From Anaeromassilibacillus sp. An172 (GTDB taxonomy: Bacteria > Bacillota > Clostridia > Oscillospirales > Acutalibacteraceae), in the NCBI RefSeq assembly GCF_002160515.1, contig NZ_NFKS01000012.1, forward strand, positions 1 through 64,000: 64,000 bases of DNA, written 5' to 3'. The notes beneath the pieces are model-generated. The model saw only the letters and a list, made by a program, of their open reading frames with translations, was not told the origin of the DNA and ran no database searches. The position numbers and the translations under genes are program-made. Below, one piece after another: positions 7,425-19,200 of the stretch (positions within the stretch are counted from its first letter, which is position 1; each line of letters begins with the position of its first letter).

Positions 7425-9638
7425 ATGAAAAAATGGCGAAATAAAATATTATCGGCAGTGCTTGTCCTGTCTTTATTGCTGACCTCATCATCTTTCGCTT
7501 TTGCCGTGGGTGAGGAAGGTACAACAGAAGAACCTGTTCAAGAAGTAAAAATCACCCGTGATGAAATAGCAAATTTGACCCCATCGTCAGAACATGACCC
7601 TGATGAAATAGGACGTGCGTTTGATGGAAATAAGGATACTTTTTGGCATACAAAATGGAATACTACTGGTGATGGATATGATAGTTTTATCGAAGGAACG
7701 AAGAAAAAAAGAGCTGTAGTTGTTAAATTTAAAGATTTTCAATGGATAAGTAAGCTAAGCTATCTCCCTAAATCGGGAACAAGTGGGGGAGAAGAAAACG
7801 GAAAGTTTAAAATTTGTGAAATATATATAAAAGATTTAGATGGTACTTGGAGTGATACACCATATGCAAAATCTGAAACATGGGCAAATGATGCAAATTG
7901 GAAAACTTTAAGTTTTGAACCTGTTTTTGTAGACAGTATTTTAATATATGCATCCGAAACTTATGGAGCGGGTACAAGTAATACTAATGCATATGCTTGT
8001 GCTAAAGAAATTGAGCTTTACAAGGACATGAGTAAGTATCCTACTATCACAGAACAACCTAAATCTGCGGTTTATGCGCCTGATGCGACAGTAAATGCAT
8101 TAACTGTTTCTGCAAATTCTTCTGCAAGTGGTGATAATGTATCATATCAATGGTATGAAAGTAATACAGACGACTATAACGGAACTGTAATTGGAAATGC
8201 TACAAGTGATACGTATACACCAACTTTAACTTCTGATCAAACAACATATTACTATGTAAAAGTTACCGATAATTCTACAGGTGCAAATGTATACAGTGAT
8301 ATAGCCGTTGTTTCAATGCATAACAATAGTGATAATGACATTGCGCTTGTTAATGGTAAATATTATAATACGTTGACAAATGCTATAAATGCCGTACCGG
8401 CTGGCGGTACAGTTTGGATTGTTGGTAATATTGATTTAACATCTAATATTAATATAAATAAGGATATAAACATAAAGAGTGTTGATAATTTGATTAGAGC
8501 AACACAGCCGTTTACCATAAAAAGAACCGCTGGTAATAACAATGAAATGTTCACGGTTGAAACAACCGGTAATCTTACACTTGATAACATAATAATTGAT
8601 GGCGGTGCTGAGTGGGGAAATTCTACTCCGGCAGAAGGGGCAACAAATAGCAGCGAACGAAATGGTAGCTCAATAGTGCGTGTAAATGGAGATGGACAGC
8701 TTACAATTGGTTCAAACGCTATACTTCAAAATAATGAAAGTGTTTCCAGTGGCGGCGGTGCAATAATAGCAGATTCAGGATCAGGAATTTTAAATATTTA
8801 TGGTAAAATTTTAAATAATAAAACTATCAATAATACATACTGCAACGGCGGAGGCATTGTAACTAATGGTAAGCTTTCCATATATGAAGGTGCTCTTATT
8901 AAAGGAAACTTTGCAGCTTTAGGTGGTACTGATGCCGGTGTTGGCGGAGGAATTCAGTTGTATGGTAATGGTTATTTGAGTATATATGGTGGAACTATAG
9001 AAAACAACAAAGCTGGAAGAAATAGTGACAACATTAGTTTTTCCAATAATAATCAAATGATCCTTAGCGGAAACTTTAATATTGAAAATATTGATTTTAA
9101 TAATGTTAATAATCCGATAAAGATTGTAGGCGATGTAGCTGAAAATAGCAGCATTACAATTATATGTAATAGTATCACTGACGGAACAAAAGTTGCAGCA
9201 ATAGATGAGGGCGTAGATACTACTAATATTGTAAAGGCTATAAAAGTGGATGGTAAAACTACATATCGTTTCGGAAATGATGTTAAAGTTGGACAGGCAG
9301 CTGCATTTACAGACGGCGGACTTGATGAAACAAAGACTGTTATGCTAAATCCGAACGGAAACACAAGCACAACACTTACAGTTGAAACAACAGGTACGGA
9401 TGTCACATATGAGTGGTATTCATGTGATGCGGATGGTAACAATGCTCAGTTATTAGAAGCACAGACAACTAATATGTTAACTCTTGATAATCTTGAGAAA
9501 GGCTCTTTATATTACTACTGTGTAATTGACAATGGTGATGAGAGTACAGCTGGACCTAAAACTTCAACAACCTGCGAAGTAAAGGTTACTGACTTCTATC
9601 CATGCTCAAAGGCTATTGAAAAGTTTAAAAGTATTTGA
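7425..9638 (+). CDS. Secreted F5/8C, Ig-like and beta-helix protein
   Basis: The 737-residue product has a signal peptide (MKKWRNKILSAVLVLSLLL, cleaved near FAFAVG). A discoidin/F5-8C-like domain follows at about 42-203 (IGRAFDGNKDTFWHTKW), then an Ig-like domain at 206-302 (TITEQPKSAV, VSYQWYE), a right-handed beta-helix of Gly/Asn-rich rungs at 307-620 (GGGIVTNGKLSIYEGA) and a second Ig-like domain. It ends FYPCSKAIEKFKSI, a tail almost identical to that of the giant protein downstream. There is no LPXTG motif, S-layer repeat or dockerin. The ATG follows TAAGGAG at 8-nt spacing. It is probably a carbohydrate-binding surface or matrix protein; the ligand is unknown. Confidence 0.88.
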   Translation: MKKWRNKILSAVLVLSLLLTSSSFAFAVGEEGTTEEPVQEVKITRDEIANLTPSSEHDPDEIGRAFDGNKDTFWHTKWNTTGDGYDSFIEGTKKKRAVVVKFKDFQWISKLSYLPKSGTSGGEENGKFKICEIYIKDLDGTWSDTPYAKSETWANDANWKTLSFEPVFVDSILIYASETYGAGTSNTNAYACAKEIELYKDMSKYPTITEQPKSAVYAPDATVNALTVSANSSASGDNVSYQWYESNTDDYNGTVIGNATSDTYTPTLTSDQTTYYYVKVTDNSTGANVYSDIAVVSMHNNSDNDIALVNGKYYNTLTNAINAVPAGGTVWIVGNIDLTSNININKDINIKSVDNLIRATQPFTIKRTAGNNNEMFTVETTGNLTLDNIIIDGGAEWGNSTPAEGATNSSERNGSSIVRVNGDGQLTIGSNAILQNNESVSSGGGAIIADSGSGILNIYGKILNNKTINNTYCNGGGIVTNGKLSIYEGALIKGNFAALGGTDAGVGGGIQLYGNGYLSIYGGTIENNKAGRNSDNISFSNNNQMILSGNFNIENIDFNNVNNPIKIVGDVAENSSITIICNSITDGTKVAAIDEGVDTTNIVKAIKVDGKTTYRFGNDVKVGQAAAFTDGGLDETKTVMLNPNGNTSTTLTVETTGTDVTYEWYSCDADGNNAQLLEAQTTNMLTLDNLEKGSLYYYCVIDNGDESTAGPKTSTTCEVKVTDFYPCSKAIEKFKSI

Positions 9639-9667
9639 TTATTAATATAAATCTATAGTTTATTAGG

Positions 9668-9700
9668 AACCGGGAGATCTTCTCTCGGTTTCTTCTTTGT
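9668..9700 (+). terminator. Intrinsic terminator after the 737-aa gene
   Basis: AACCGGGAGA pairs with TCTCTCGGTT (one G-U) over a 3-nt loop, followed by TCTTCTTTG. Confidence 0.8.
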
Positions 9701-9880
9701 GCAATGTCACAAAATAATTCTGTTAAATTAAGGGAAAATTTTAAAAAGAGAAAACGGTAATTTTTGTGACTGATTTACCAATAAAATTCAAATTTGGTGA
9801 TTTTTTTAAAGGTTTCTACAATAACGTAAAAAACAAGTAAATAGATATAAAAAATGGATATATTTATCATTTAATTGTAC

Positions 9881-9909
9881 TTGCAATAAAAAATCTGTTA
9901 TGATATACT
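9881..9909 (+). promoter_or_regulatory. Promoter of the giant secreted protein gene
   Basis: TTGCAA, a 17-nt spacer and TATACT. The sequence ATGATATACT around the -10 box also occurs at the promoter of the dockerin paralogue (22558-22586). Confidence 0.65.
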
Positions 9910-10219
9910 CTATCAGAAAAGAGCGAAAAGGTATTTTATTTGCCTTATGACGATATTCTTTTCAACAGCGGTTTTTACGCTATTGTTAGTATATTTGTTA
10001 ACCTGAAAGGCTGTTTTATTTCGAATACGGAAATTACTTTTGCTTTGAGATTTTTCTGAGTAAATGGGTTGTTGTATATTTTAATCTCGCAGTGATTGTG
10101 GTTTCCTTTTTATTGGGAATAAATACCTATTATTCTTGTAGGAAAATAGGAAAAGCTTGGCAGGCAGGTTTTATGCGGTGTACCGCAACACTGTAAATAA
10201 AAGGAAATGGAGTAAAAAA
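9910..10219 (+). promoter_or_regulatory. Long 5' leader of the giant gene
   Basis: About 300 nt separate the predicted transcription start (near 9916) from the chosen TTG start. No coding frame with a ribosome site is seen. A short GCGG-TGTA-CCGC hairpin lies near 10174-10185, about 20 nt before the AATGGAG ribosome site. No known riboswitch consensus was recognised by eye. Confidence 0.4.
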
Positions 10220-13200
10220 TTGAGCAACTGGAAAAAGAAAGTTTTATCCGGAATTCTGGCGGTAACAATGCTTTCAACATCAATTCCGGCATTTTCCGTG
10301 TCAGCAGAAGAAGCCTCTGAAACTGTGACAACCGAAACATCTCAAGAGCAGTCAACACAGTCCCAGACTCAGGAGACGACTGCAGAAGAGACAACTCAGG
10401 CGGCTTCCGAAGAGGAAAATTCTCTTGAATCGTCTCAGATAGATGAATACTCCGCTGAAGAAACTACTGAGGTTGAAGAAGCTGTAGAAATAATCAGCGG
10501 CAAAATCGACAGTAACCGAATTCAAGTTACAGGAGCTTCTTCAGAAGCAAACGGAAGCTCCGGTCAGGCTATAGGTTATGGCGGAGAAAAAGAAAACGTA
10601 CTTGACGGCGATTTAAACACAATGTGGCATACTGCGTGGAATATAAATGACCAGGAAAAGTATATTACATTTGAGTTTAACGACGTTGTTAAGCTTACAA
10701 AAATTAAGTATATCCGCCGTGCCTATGATGAGGACAACGGAACATTCCTTAACTATACAGTTTACACTAAAAACACTGAAGAAGGGGAATGGAAAGCTTC
10801 AGCGACAGGCTCTTGGACCTGGTCAAATCCGAACAGAGAGCAGATTATTGAGTTTATAACTCCTGTTGAAGCTAAATATGTTAAGCTTGTTGCCAACAAA
10901 ACTGTAAAGGACAATAACTTTGCATCAGCTTCTGAAATAGAGTTTTACGAGAATATAGCTACAAGACCTGAAATCACTTCACAGCCTAAGGGTGGTTACA
11001 GTGACAGTAACATTACTCTCAGTGTTACGGCAACTTCTGACGGCGCTGAATTAAATTATCAGTGGTACGAAAATAATGAAAATTCACTTTTCGGAGCTAC
11101 TGAAATTGCCGAAGCAACATCAAGCAGTTATGTTGTTAACCTTGAACATGGTCAGAAGAAGTACTATTTTGTAAAGGTTACAAACACTAAAACAGGTATA
11201 AGCATTATAAGTGATATAGTTATGGCAGGTCACGGAACAGCTGCTGCAATGGTTAACGGTACAGCTTACGATGACTTGGATTCTGCCATTAAAGCGGCTG
11301 CAGTAGGCAGTGTTGTATATGTTTTGAGAGATCAGGAGATTTCATCAACAATACTTATTAGCAAAAATATTACCATTGAAGCCGAAGCAGGAACAACAGT
11401 TGTTCTCAAAAGAAGCCAGAACTTTACCGGGGACTTTATGTTTAAGGTTCAAAGCGGAGCAAATTTCAATGTTTCCAGAACAGCCAGCGGTAAGGTTATT
11501 ATTGATGGTGGAAACATAGCTTCTGCATACGGTGCTGTAAAAGTAGAAAACGGTAGATTTTATCTGAACAGCAATGGTGTTATCAGAAATAATAACTCGA
11601 AAAATAGCGGTGCTGCTGTTTATACAAGTGCCGGAGGCAACTCACAGATACACATTTATGGTACCATAAAAGGAAACCATACCGATGTGGACGGCGGTGC
11701 TATATGCAGCAACGGTTTTACTTATGTATATGCAAGCTCTGAAATTTCCGACAATAGCGCAGGCAGAAATGGCGGCGGTATCTATAACTACGGCGGCGGT
11801 GTCGCATCCATAAGCGGAGGTAATCACTCTGGAAATACAGCTGTAGGAAACGGCGGATTTTTCTGGGCAGACGGTAAAACCACCATAAGCGGTGGTACAA
11901 TCACCGGCAACAGCGCAGCTAACGGTGGTGGTATTTATGGAGAAAATAGTCCTAATACTGTTGCCAGAATTTTGGAATTAACAGGCGGTACAATTACCGG
12001 AAATACTGCAACAACTTCCGGAAACGATATATACACAAGCACAAACCACGTAAGCTTTAGAGGTAACATAACAGTAGGAGATATATATATTCCAAATGGA
12101 AAATCTCTCATAGTAAACGGAGCTATTACAGGTTCAGTTGGTTTTAGCTATGGCGGAGAGCCTGCAACTGATGGAACAACCGTGTTCACAGGTTCAGGAT
12201 ACACAATTAAGGCAACTGATGCAGAAAAGATAAAGTCTGTTGATGAAAGAATGGTATCTGAGTTTGTAAATTCAAAGGTTGTTGTAAAGTACGCACCTGT
12301 AAAAATCAACACTCAGCCCCAGTCAATAGAGAAAGTAAGCATGAATGAACCGGCATCCTTGTCAATTGAAGCTGAATCTTTGACAGGAACTGAGGTTCAT
12401 TATCAGTGGTATAGATGCGACGACGCAGAGGGAAGTAACCCAACAGCGATTGAGGGCGCAACAGAGAAACAATACAATCCTGATACAAATGTTGAGGGTA
12501 CTTTCTATTATTACTGCGAAGTTTCTGCCGATAAGGCTCAGAATTCAATTTCTGACATTGTTGCTGTTAGAGTTGTAGACGACAGCTTGTCAGAAATTCC
12601 TATGATAGTTTCACAGCCACAGGGCGGAACCTATGATATCAGACAGCAGGCTGCTCTTTCCGTTGAAGCAAAGGTTACAGATAATGGAACACTTTCATAT
12701 CAGTGGTATGTTGTTAACGACGGTGAGTCCGAAGGCAAATTGCTTGAAGGAAAGAATACTGCGATAATCTCAGTTGACAATGAGGTTTCAGGTACATATT
12801 ACTACTACTGCGTTGTTACAAATAAAAACGGCGATAAAGAAGCACGTTCAATTGAGTCAGACAGAGCAGAAATAGTTGTTACAGACGCTGTTGCTGCTTT
12901 TGACGGTGTTAAGTATTCAAACTTCTCAGAGGCGATAACTGCTTTGAAGGCAGCAAGTTATGACGGAACTCTGGAAATCTACAAGGATGTAACACTTACA
13001 GAAACAATAAATGTTAACAGCGGTGTTAATCTCACTGTTACAGCAACTCCGGTTGACGGCGTTGTTCCAAGAATTGTTTTGGCAAATAATTTCGGAAATG
13101 AAGCGTTTATTGTAAACGGCGGTACTCTTACAATAGACAGCGTTGCTATCGACGGCGGTGCAGTTTGGGTTGAAAACGGTATGTATTATGAAACATATCT

Positions 13201-16200
13201 CGGAAGAGGTTCAAGAAATACCGGAAGAAGCTCAGGTAAGCCTCTTATCAATATAACCGGCGGCGGTACTGTAACATTAAACGGAAGCGCATCTCTCCAG
13301 AATAACGTTGCAAACGGTATAAGCGGCGGTGCTGTTGTAATGACTAACGGCACATTTAATATGAATGACAACAGCCGGATTATTAATAACTATGCAAGCT
13401 CCCACGGCGGTGCATTGTATTCATCATCTTCAAACAGTAGAATCAATATCACCGGAAACAGTGTAGTAAGCGGAAATCAGGGGGGTTCATCAACCGGCGG
13501 TATCTGCGCAGATACAGGAACAATCCTTAATATCAGCGGCGGTGTTATTGAGAAAAACTTCACCGGAGGACGTGCCGGCGGTATGTTCACAAACGGTACA
13601 TTCAATATGACCGGAGGAGAAATCAGAAATAACTATTCCGGAACAAACGGCGGCGGTATGATTGTAAACGGAGGAACAACTAAAATTTCCGGCGGTTCTA
13701 TCAGCGGTAATACATCCGGATCATTTGGCGGCGGTATTTCTTCACTTGTCGGAACTGTTACAATTTCTGATAATGCCGTTATTTCAAACAACTATGCCGG
13801 AACAAACGGCGGTGGTATTGCCGCTACAGGCGGAAATCTTGTTGTAAACGGCGGAAGATTTTCAGGTAACAGTGCTGTAGGAAACGGCGGTGCTATCTAC
13901 AGAAGCACAGATAACGGCACAGGCAGAATAGACGCAGACTTTACAAAGATAACTTTTGAAAACAATAAGAGTGTAGTTACAGGAGAAAATGGCGGAACTT
14001 TAAGTAATGTTTATGTTACAAGAAGCACCAACCTGGGAAATATCATTGCTAATGCAACAAATGATGAAGCATTTTACAACGCAATTTATTTTGAGCATAC
14101 ATTTGTTGTAACTTTGCATACAGGAATTGACGGTGAAACAATAGCCAAAAGCGTTCGTTTTATGGGACAGTACGATTTACCGGAACTCCAAAGAAACGGA
14201 TACAAGTTCCTCGGTTGGTTTGACGCTGCTGAAGGCGGAAATAAGGTTGAGGACGGTTCCTGTGTTATAACAAAGTCAAACCATAATCTTTATGCACATT
14301 GGGAAAGAACAGCAACAGATACAATTACAATTACACAGCAGCCAACAGGCGGAGTAATGTATAAAGAAGATGAAAATGTTCTTTCAGTAACAGCTGAAAT
14401 AGCTTCTGATAATGATGGTATTATTATTGATGAAATTCTTAATTATCAGTGGTATGAAATAAACAGCTCTACAAATAAGGCTGAAAAGATTGAGGGTGCA
14501 ACTTCATCATCAATCACATTGAATACAAATGACAGAGAACTTGGCATTTACAACTTCTTCTGTATTGTAAGCGGCGGTAATGCAGCTGATGTAAAATCAG
14601 AAACTGCAAGAGTTGAATTGATTTCTAAGGATGTTGCCGCTACACCTACATTTAACACACAACCAAACAATGTTGACTGCTTTGTAGGTGATGACGCAGT
14701 ATTTACTGCAAATGCAACAACAGTTGACTTGGGTACAGTTACTTATCAGTGGTACAGAAGTACAGATAATGTTGTAAACCCTGAAACCGATGAAGCTATT
14801 GCAGGAGCAACAGAAGCGAGCTACTGCGAAAATACTTCAAAGGCAGGAACATACTATTATTATGTAATTGCTACAAATACAATTACCGATACAAAGGGCG
14901 AGATAGTTACATCAAATGCAGTAAGTAATGTTGCAAAGCTTGTTTGCCATAATAGAATAACTGTTTCAACAGTTGGTTCCAATGATGTTGTTATGACACC
15001 TGCATATTGGGATAAATACGCAGTTGGTTATAAAACAACTAGTAGCGCAGACGGTTATATCGGAAATGTAGCAAGCTGCTATGGAAGCTATGGAAATAAT
15101 ACAGTTGAAAAAGCTTTTGACGGAAACTGGAATACTTTCTGGGAAACAAACAGAGGCGGAGTTAACAACTACCTTGAATTTACTTTTGTTGATTCCGTAA
15201 AAGTAGACAGAATACTTTATGCAACACGTCAGGACGGCTACAAGGGCAGAGGATATCCTACAACCCTTACAATTTATATGGCTGAGGACGAACAGAACTA
15301 TGTTGAAGTAGGTGTTGCAAAATCCTCAGAAAATTCAGGTTATGTTATGTTTACATTACCTGAAACAATTGAATTCAAAGGCAAAATGAGATTTGAATTC
15401 ACATCATCTACATTCGGTAACTGGGCAAGTGCATCTGAACTTATTCTTTTGAGAGATGAGAGCACTGTTCTCGACGGAAGAGCTACTATTTCAGGTAATG
15501 CTGTTCCGGGACAGGAACTCAGTGTGAATGTGTATGATTCAAATGCCGAAGAATTTACATATCAGTGGCAGTACAGCGAAGACGGTACAACATTTGCAAA
15601 TATCGAAGGCGCAACAGAAAGTACTTATACAATAAAAGATAATGATAAAGACGGTTACCTGAGAGTTGTTTTGAGAGATAAATCAAAAACATATTCAGGA
15701 ACAATCATATCAAGCTCATATAAGGGACTGTTTGAAGCTCACCTGGACGGACAGGGCGTAATAGGCACTACCCTTACAGCTAAGACAAACTATACTGCGG
15801 AAAATGCTTCATTTAAGTATGTATGGCAGAGAAAAAGCGCAGAAGGCGATTATGTCAACATAGAATTCCAGGATTACTCATCCACATACAATATAAGTGT
15901 ATTTGATATCAACAGCTACATAAGAGTTGGTATTAAATATGATGATTCATCAAATGCAAAAAATGATGTGACTGACTTAAGCGGTTATGTATTCTCAGAG
16001 CCTGTTTTTGTTGATGTTCAGGCTATCATGACAGGTGTTCCACAGGTAGGCAGTGTTCTGACAGCATCCCTCAGCGGATATAAAGAGTCTGTACACTATC
16101 AGTGGCAGGTAGGCGATACCGAAGATGGAGAATTCACAGATATCGACGGAGCTACTTATTCAGAGTTTACAATAACAGAAGAATACCTCAATAAATATAT

Positions 16201-19200
16201 AAGAGTAGCTATCACTGTAACAGAGTCATCAAGAGAATTGGTTTCAGTTGCATGGCAGGTAGCAGAAGCAGGAACCTATCCTGAAGCAAGTGGTGATCAT
16301 ATCTATGTTACAGATATGCCGAAAGCTAACTTGATAACTTCAAGCGTAGGCTACGGCGGTTCAGTAAAATATGATACAAATATATCTGGTGGCACTATTT
16401 CTCTTAAGGTTGACGGAGAGAGAAAGTACTTCATGAAGGGACTTGGCGCACACGCAGCTGCCAATATGGTTTATGATGTATCTGATTATGTAAAGTATTA
16501 CCATTACAACAGATTTATCGCATACCTTGGTTTGGACTTTTCACAGGGTTCTAACGGCGACGGTGTTATTTTCAAAATATACACAGCCGAAACATATGAC
16601 GGCAATAATACAGTTTGGAAGAATGTAAAGACCACAGGAGTGCTCAAGGGTACATCTGAGGCTGTATATGTTGACCTGGATTTGACAGGAGTAAACTATA
16701 TCAAAATTGAAATAGGAGCTAACTGGAATAATGCTTCCGACCATTCAGTTGTAGCTGATGCAATGCTTGCAACAGTTGACTATGAGCCGATTGATACAAG
16801 CGAGTTTATAAACAGAGTAGAGTACTACGATGAAAAGCTGAAGGCTTATGAAGCAGAGCATCCTGGAACATCCTATACAGAGCTTTTGAAGGACGAAGAA
16901 TATGAACTTCTTCTTCTCCAGAGAACTTTCGTAAGCAATGCTACATACGCAGTATTGAGCTCATTCCTTTATAATGAGGAAAACATCGAAACACTTCAGT
17001 GGTTCATGAATGATATTGAGGCATTGCGCCTTTATATCGGCGGAGGTAAGCCGGACGGTTCATATACCAGATCACTTAATGTTTTGAAGAATTTGTATAC
17101 AAAACATAAGGCGGATTTGGCAGACCCTGTAAACGGTTCTCTCTATAAAAAGATGATGATTACATTGTCTTTGACACATTCTGCCGACGTTTATTTCTGG
17201 CAGGATAGTTCACAGAAATCAGACCCAGTAAGAAGATACGAAATTTATAAGAAACTCTATGATAACGAGCTGCTTATAACAGACGTATTTAAAAACCTTG
17301 AAGTAGAAGAGATGCGCTGGGTTATGAACAACATAATCAGTGATGACCAGATTGAATGGCTTAACTATTATGTAAGATATCATACCAATATAGGTAATAA
17401 ACAGATAAATAAAAACAACTATACACCTGGTCCTTATTACTTCATAACATATACAATGGGCTTTAACTATAATCAGCCGAGATTCTACTCTGCTGAAAAC
17501 CAGGTTTCCTGGGAAGAAAAGTGGAAGCTTGATAATCAGTATCTTGGAACAGGCATTTCATCAAGCAATGTTCAGGATAAGAGAAAGATAGACGTATACG
17601 ATATAGACGTTGAGTACGGAAAGGTTAAGCTTTGGGTTGTATTTGAAGCCGGCGCAGTTTGCGGTGGTATTTCAAAGACAGGTTCAAACCTCAATACTGT
17701 TTTCGGTATCCCAAGCGTTGTTATCGGTCAGCCTGGACACGCAGCATACTTGCAGTTTGCCACAACCTCTGACAATACAACCGGTACATGGGGAATTCAC
17801 AACGATATTTCCGGTTGGACTGGTTCAGAAAAGGGCGAAAGAATGCTCAACGGTTGGGGCAGCTACAGCTGGGACAGCGCATATCAGGTAAGCTATGTTC
17901 TTCTTGCACAGGCAGCTTTGAACCAGCCTGACAAGTATTATGAAGCTGAAAAGCTCATTAAGATAGCTGATATGTATAAGGACGACCCTGAAAAGAGAAT
18001 TGAAATTTACAGAGAGGCTTTAGAGGTTCAGGATATCAACCTTGATGCTTGGATAGCTCTTATTGATGCTTACAAGCAGGCTGGAAAGAGTCCAAGTGAG
18101 TTCTCACAGCTTGCAGTTGAAATTTCTGATGCTCTTACTTACTTCCCGCTTCCAATGTGGGACGTACTTGAAAGACTTATAAAGCCAAATGTAGGCTCAA
18201 GCGAACTTTATCGTGGTGAAGTTTCAAGCTGTCAGACAATGGCTCTTACAAGAGCTAAAAATGCTACAAGCGCAAATACACTCCAGGATACTGCATGCCG
18301 TACAATGGCTAACCACCTTTTGGGCAACAATAACTTTAAGATGGCTACATTCTCATTTGACGGTGACAAGGCAAATACACTTGTACTTAATGAGATGTAT
18401 TCAGGCGGAAATGAAGTTTTGATTTGCCTCAACGGTAACCCAAGTGATTCATCATCAGCAAGCTGGATAAATCTCGGCACAGGTAAAGAGTTTAAGCTCA
18501 CAGACGAGCAGCTTGCAATGATAACTCCTGAAAACGACATTCACGTAAGACTTCAGGGTACAACAAGTTACTATACAATAGATATCACAGCAGGTTCACT
18601 GCCGAGCGGATTGTATAGAAACGACAATGAAAACAGAATTACAGGCAATACAGCTAATCTGGAATATAAAATATCAGGCGAAACAGAATGGCATGATATG
18701 ACAAGTGACGTTAGATTTAACGGTGACGTTACAATTTCTGTAAGAAAGAAAGCAGCAGGAACATCCTTGCAGAGTGGTGAAACAGAGTTTACATTTACTT
18801 ATGACAAGGATTCTGACAACAGAAAATATATTCCTTTAAACAGAGTTGAATATATTGGATGTTCTTCCGAACAGGTAGACAAGAGCGGAAGCGCTAAAAA
18901 TGCTCTTGACGGTAATATAAACACATACTGGCATACCTGGTGGGCAGGCGGCGACAATGATAGATATATTATTGTAAAGCTTGACGAGCCGGTTTACCTT
19001 ACAGGTTTTGATTACACACCTGTTCAGTCTGGTAACGGAAACGGACGATTCCAGACATGCGAAATTTATACAAGCCTTACCGGTGAGGACGGCTCATGGA
19101 CATTGTCCGGACGTGCTACAGGCTGGGGTAATAATGCAAACAAAAAATCTCTTGAGCTTTATAACCCGGTATATACTCAGTATATAAAGGTAAGAGGCGC

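Noticed and set aside
11700-14000. Periodic GGCGG-rich DNA that could look like a tandem repeat array or CRISPR
   Set aside because: The repeats are degenerate Gly/Asn codons of beta-helix rungs in one continuous frame, with no constant repeat or spacer length.
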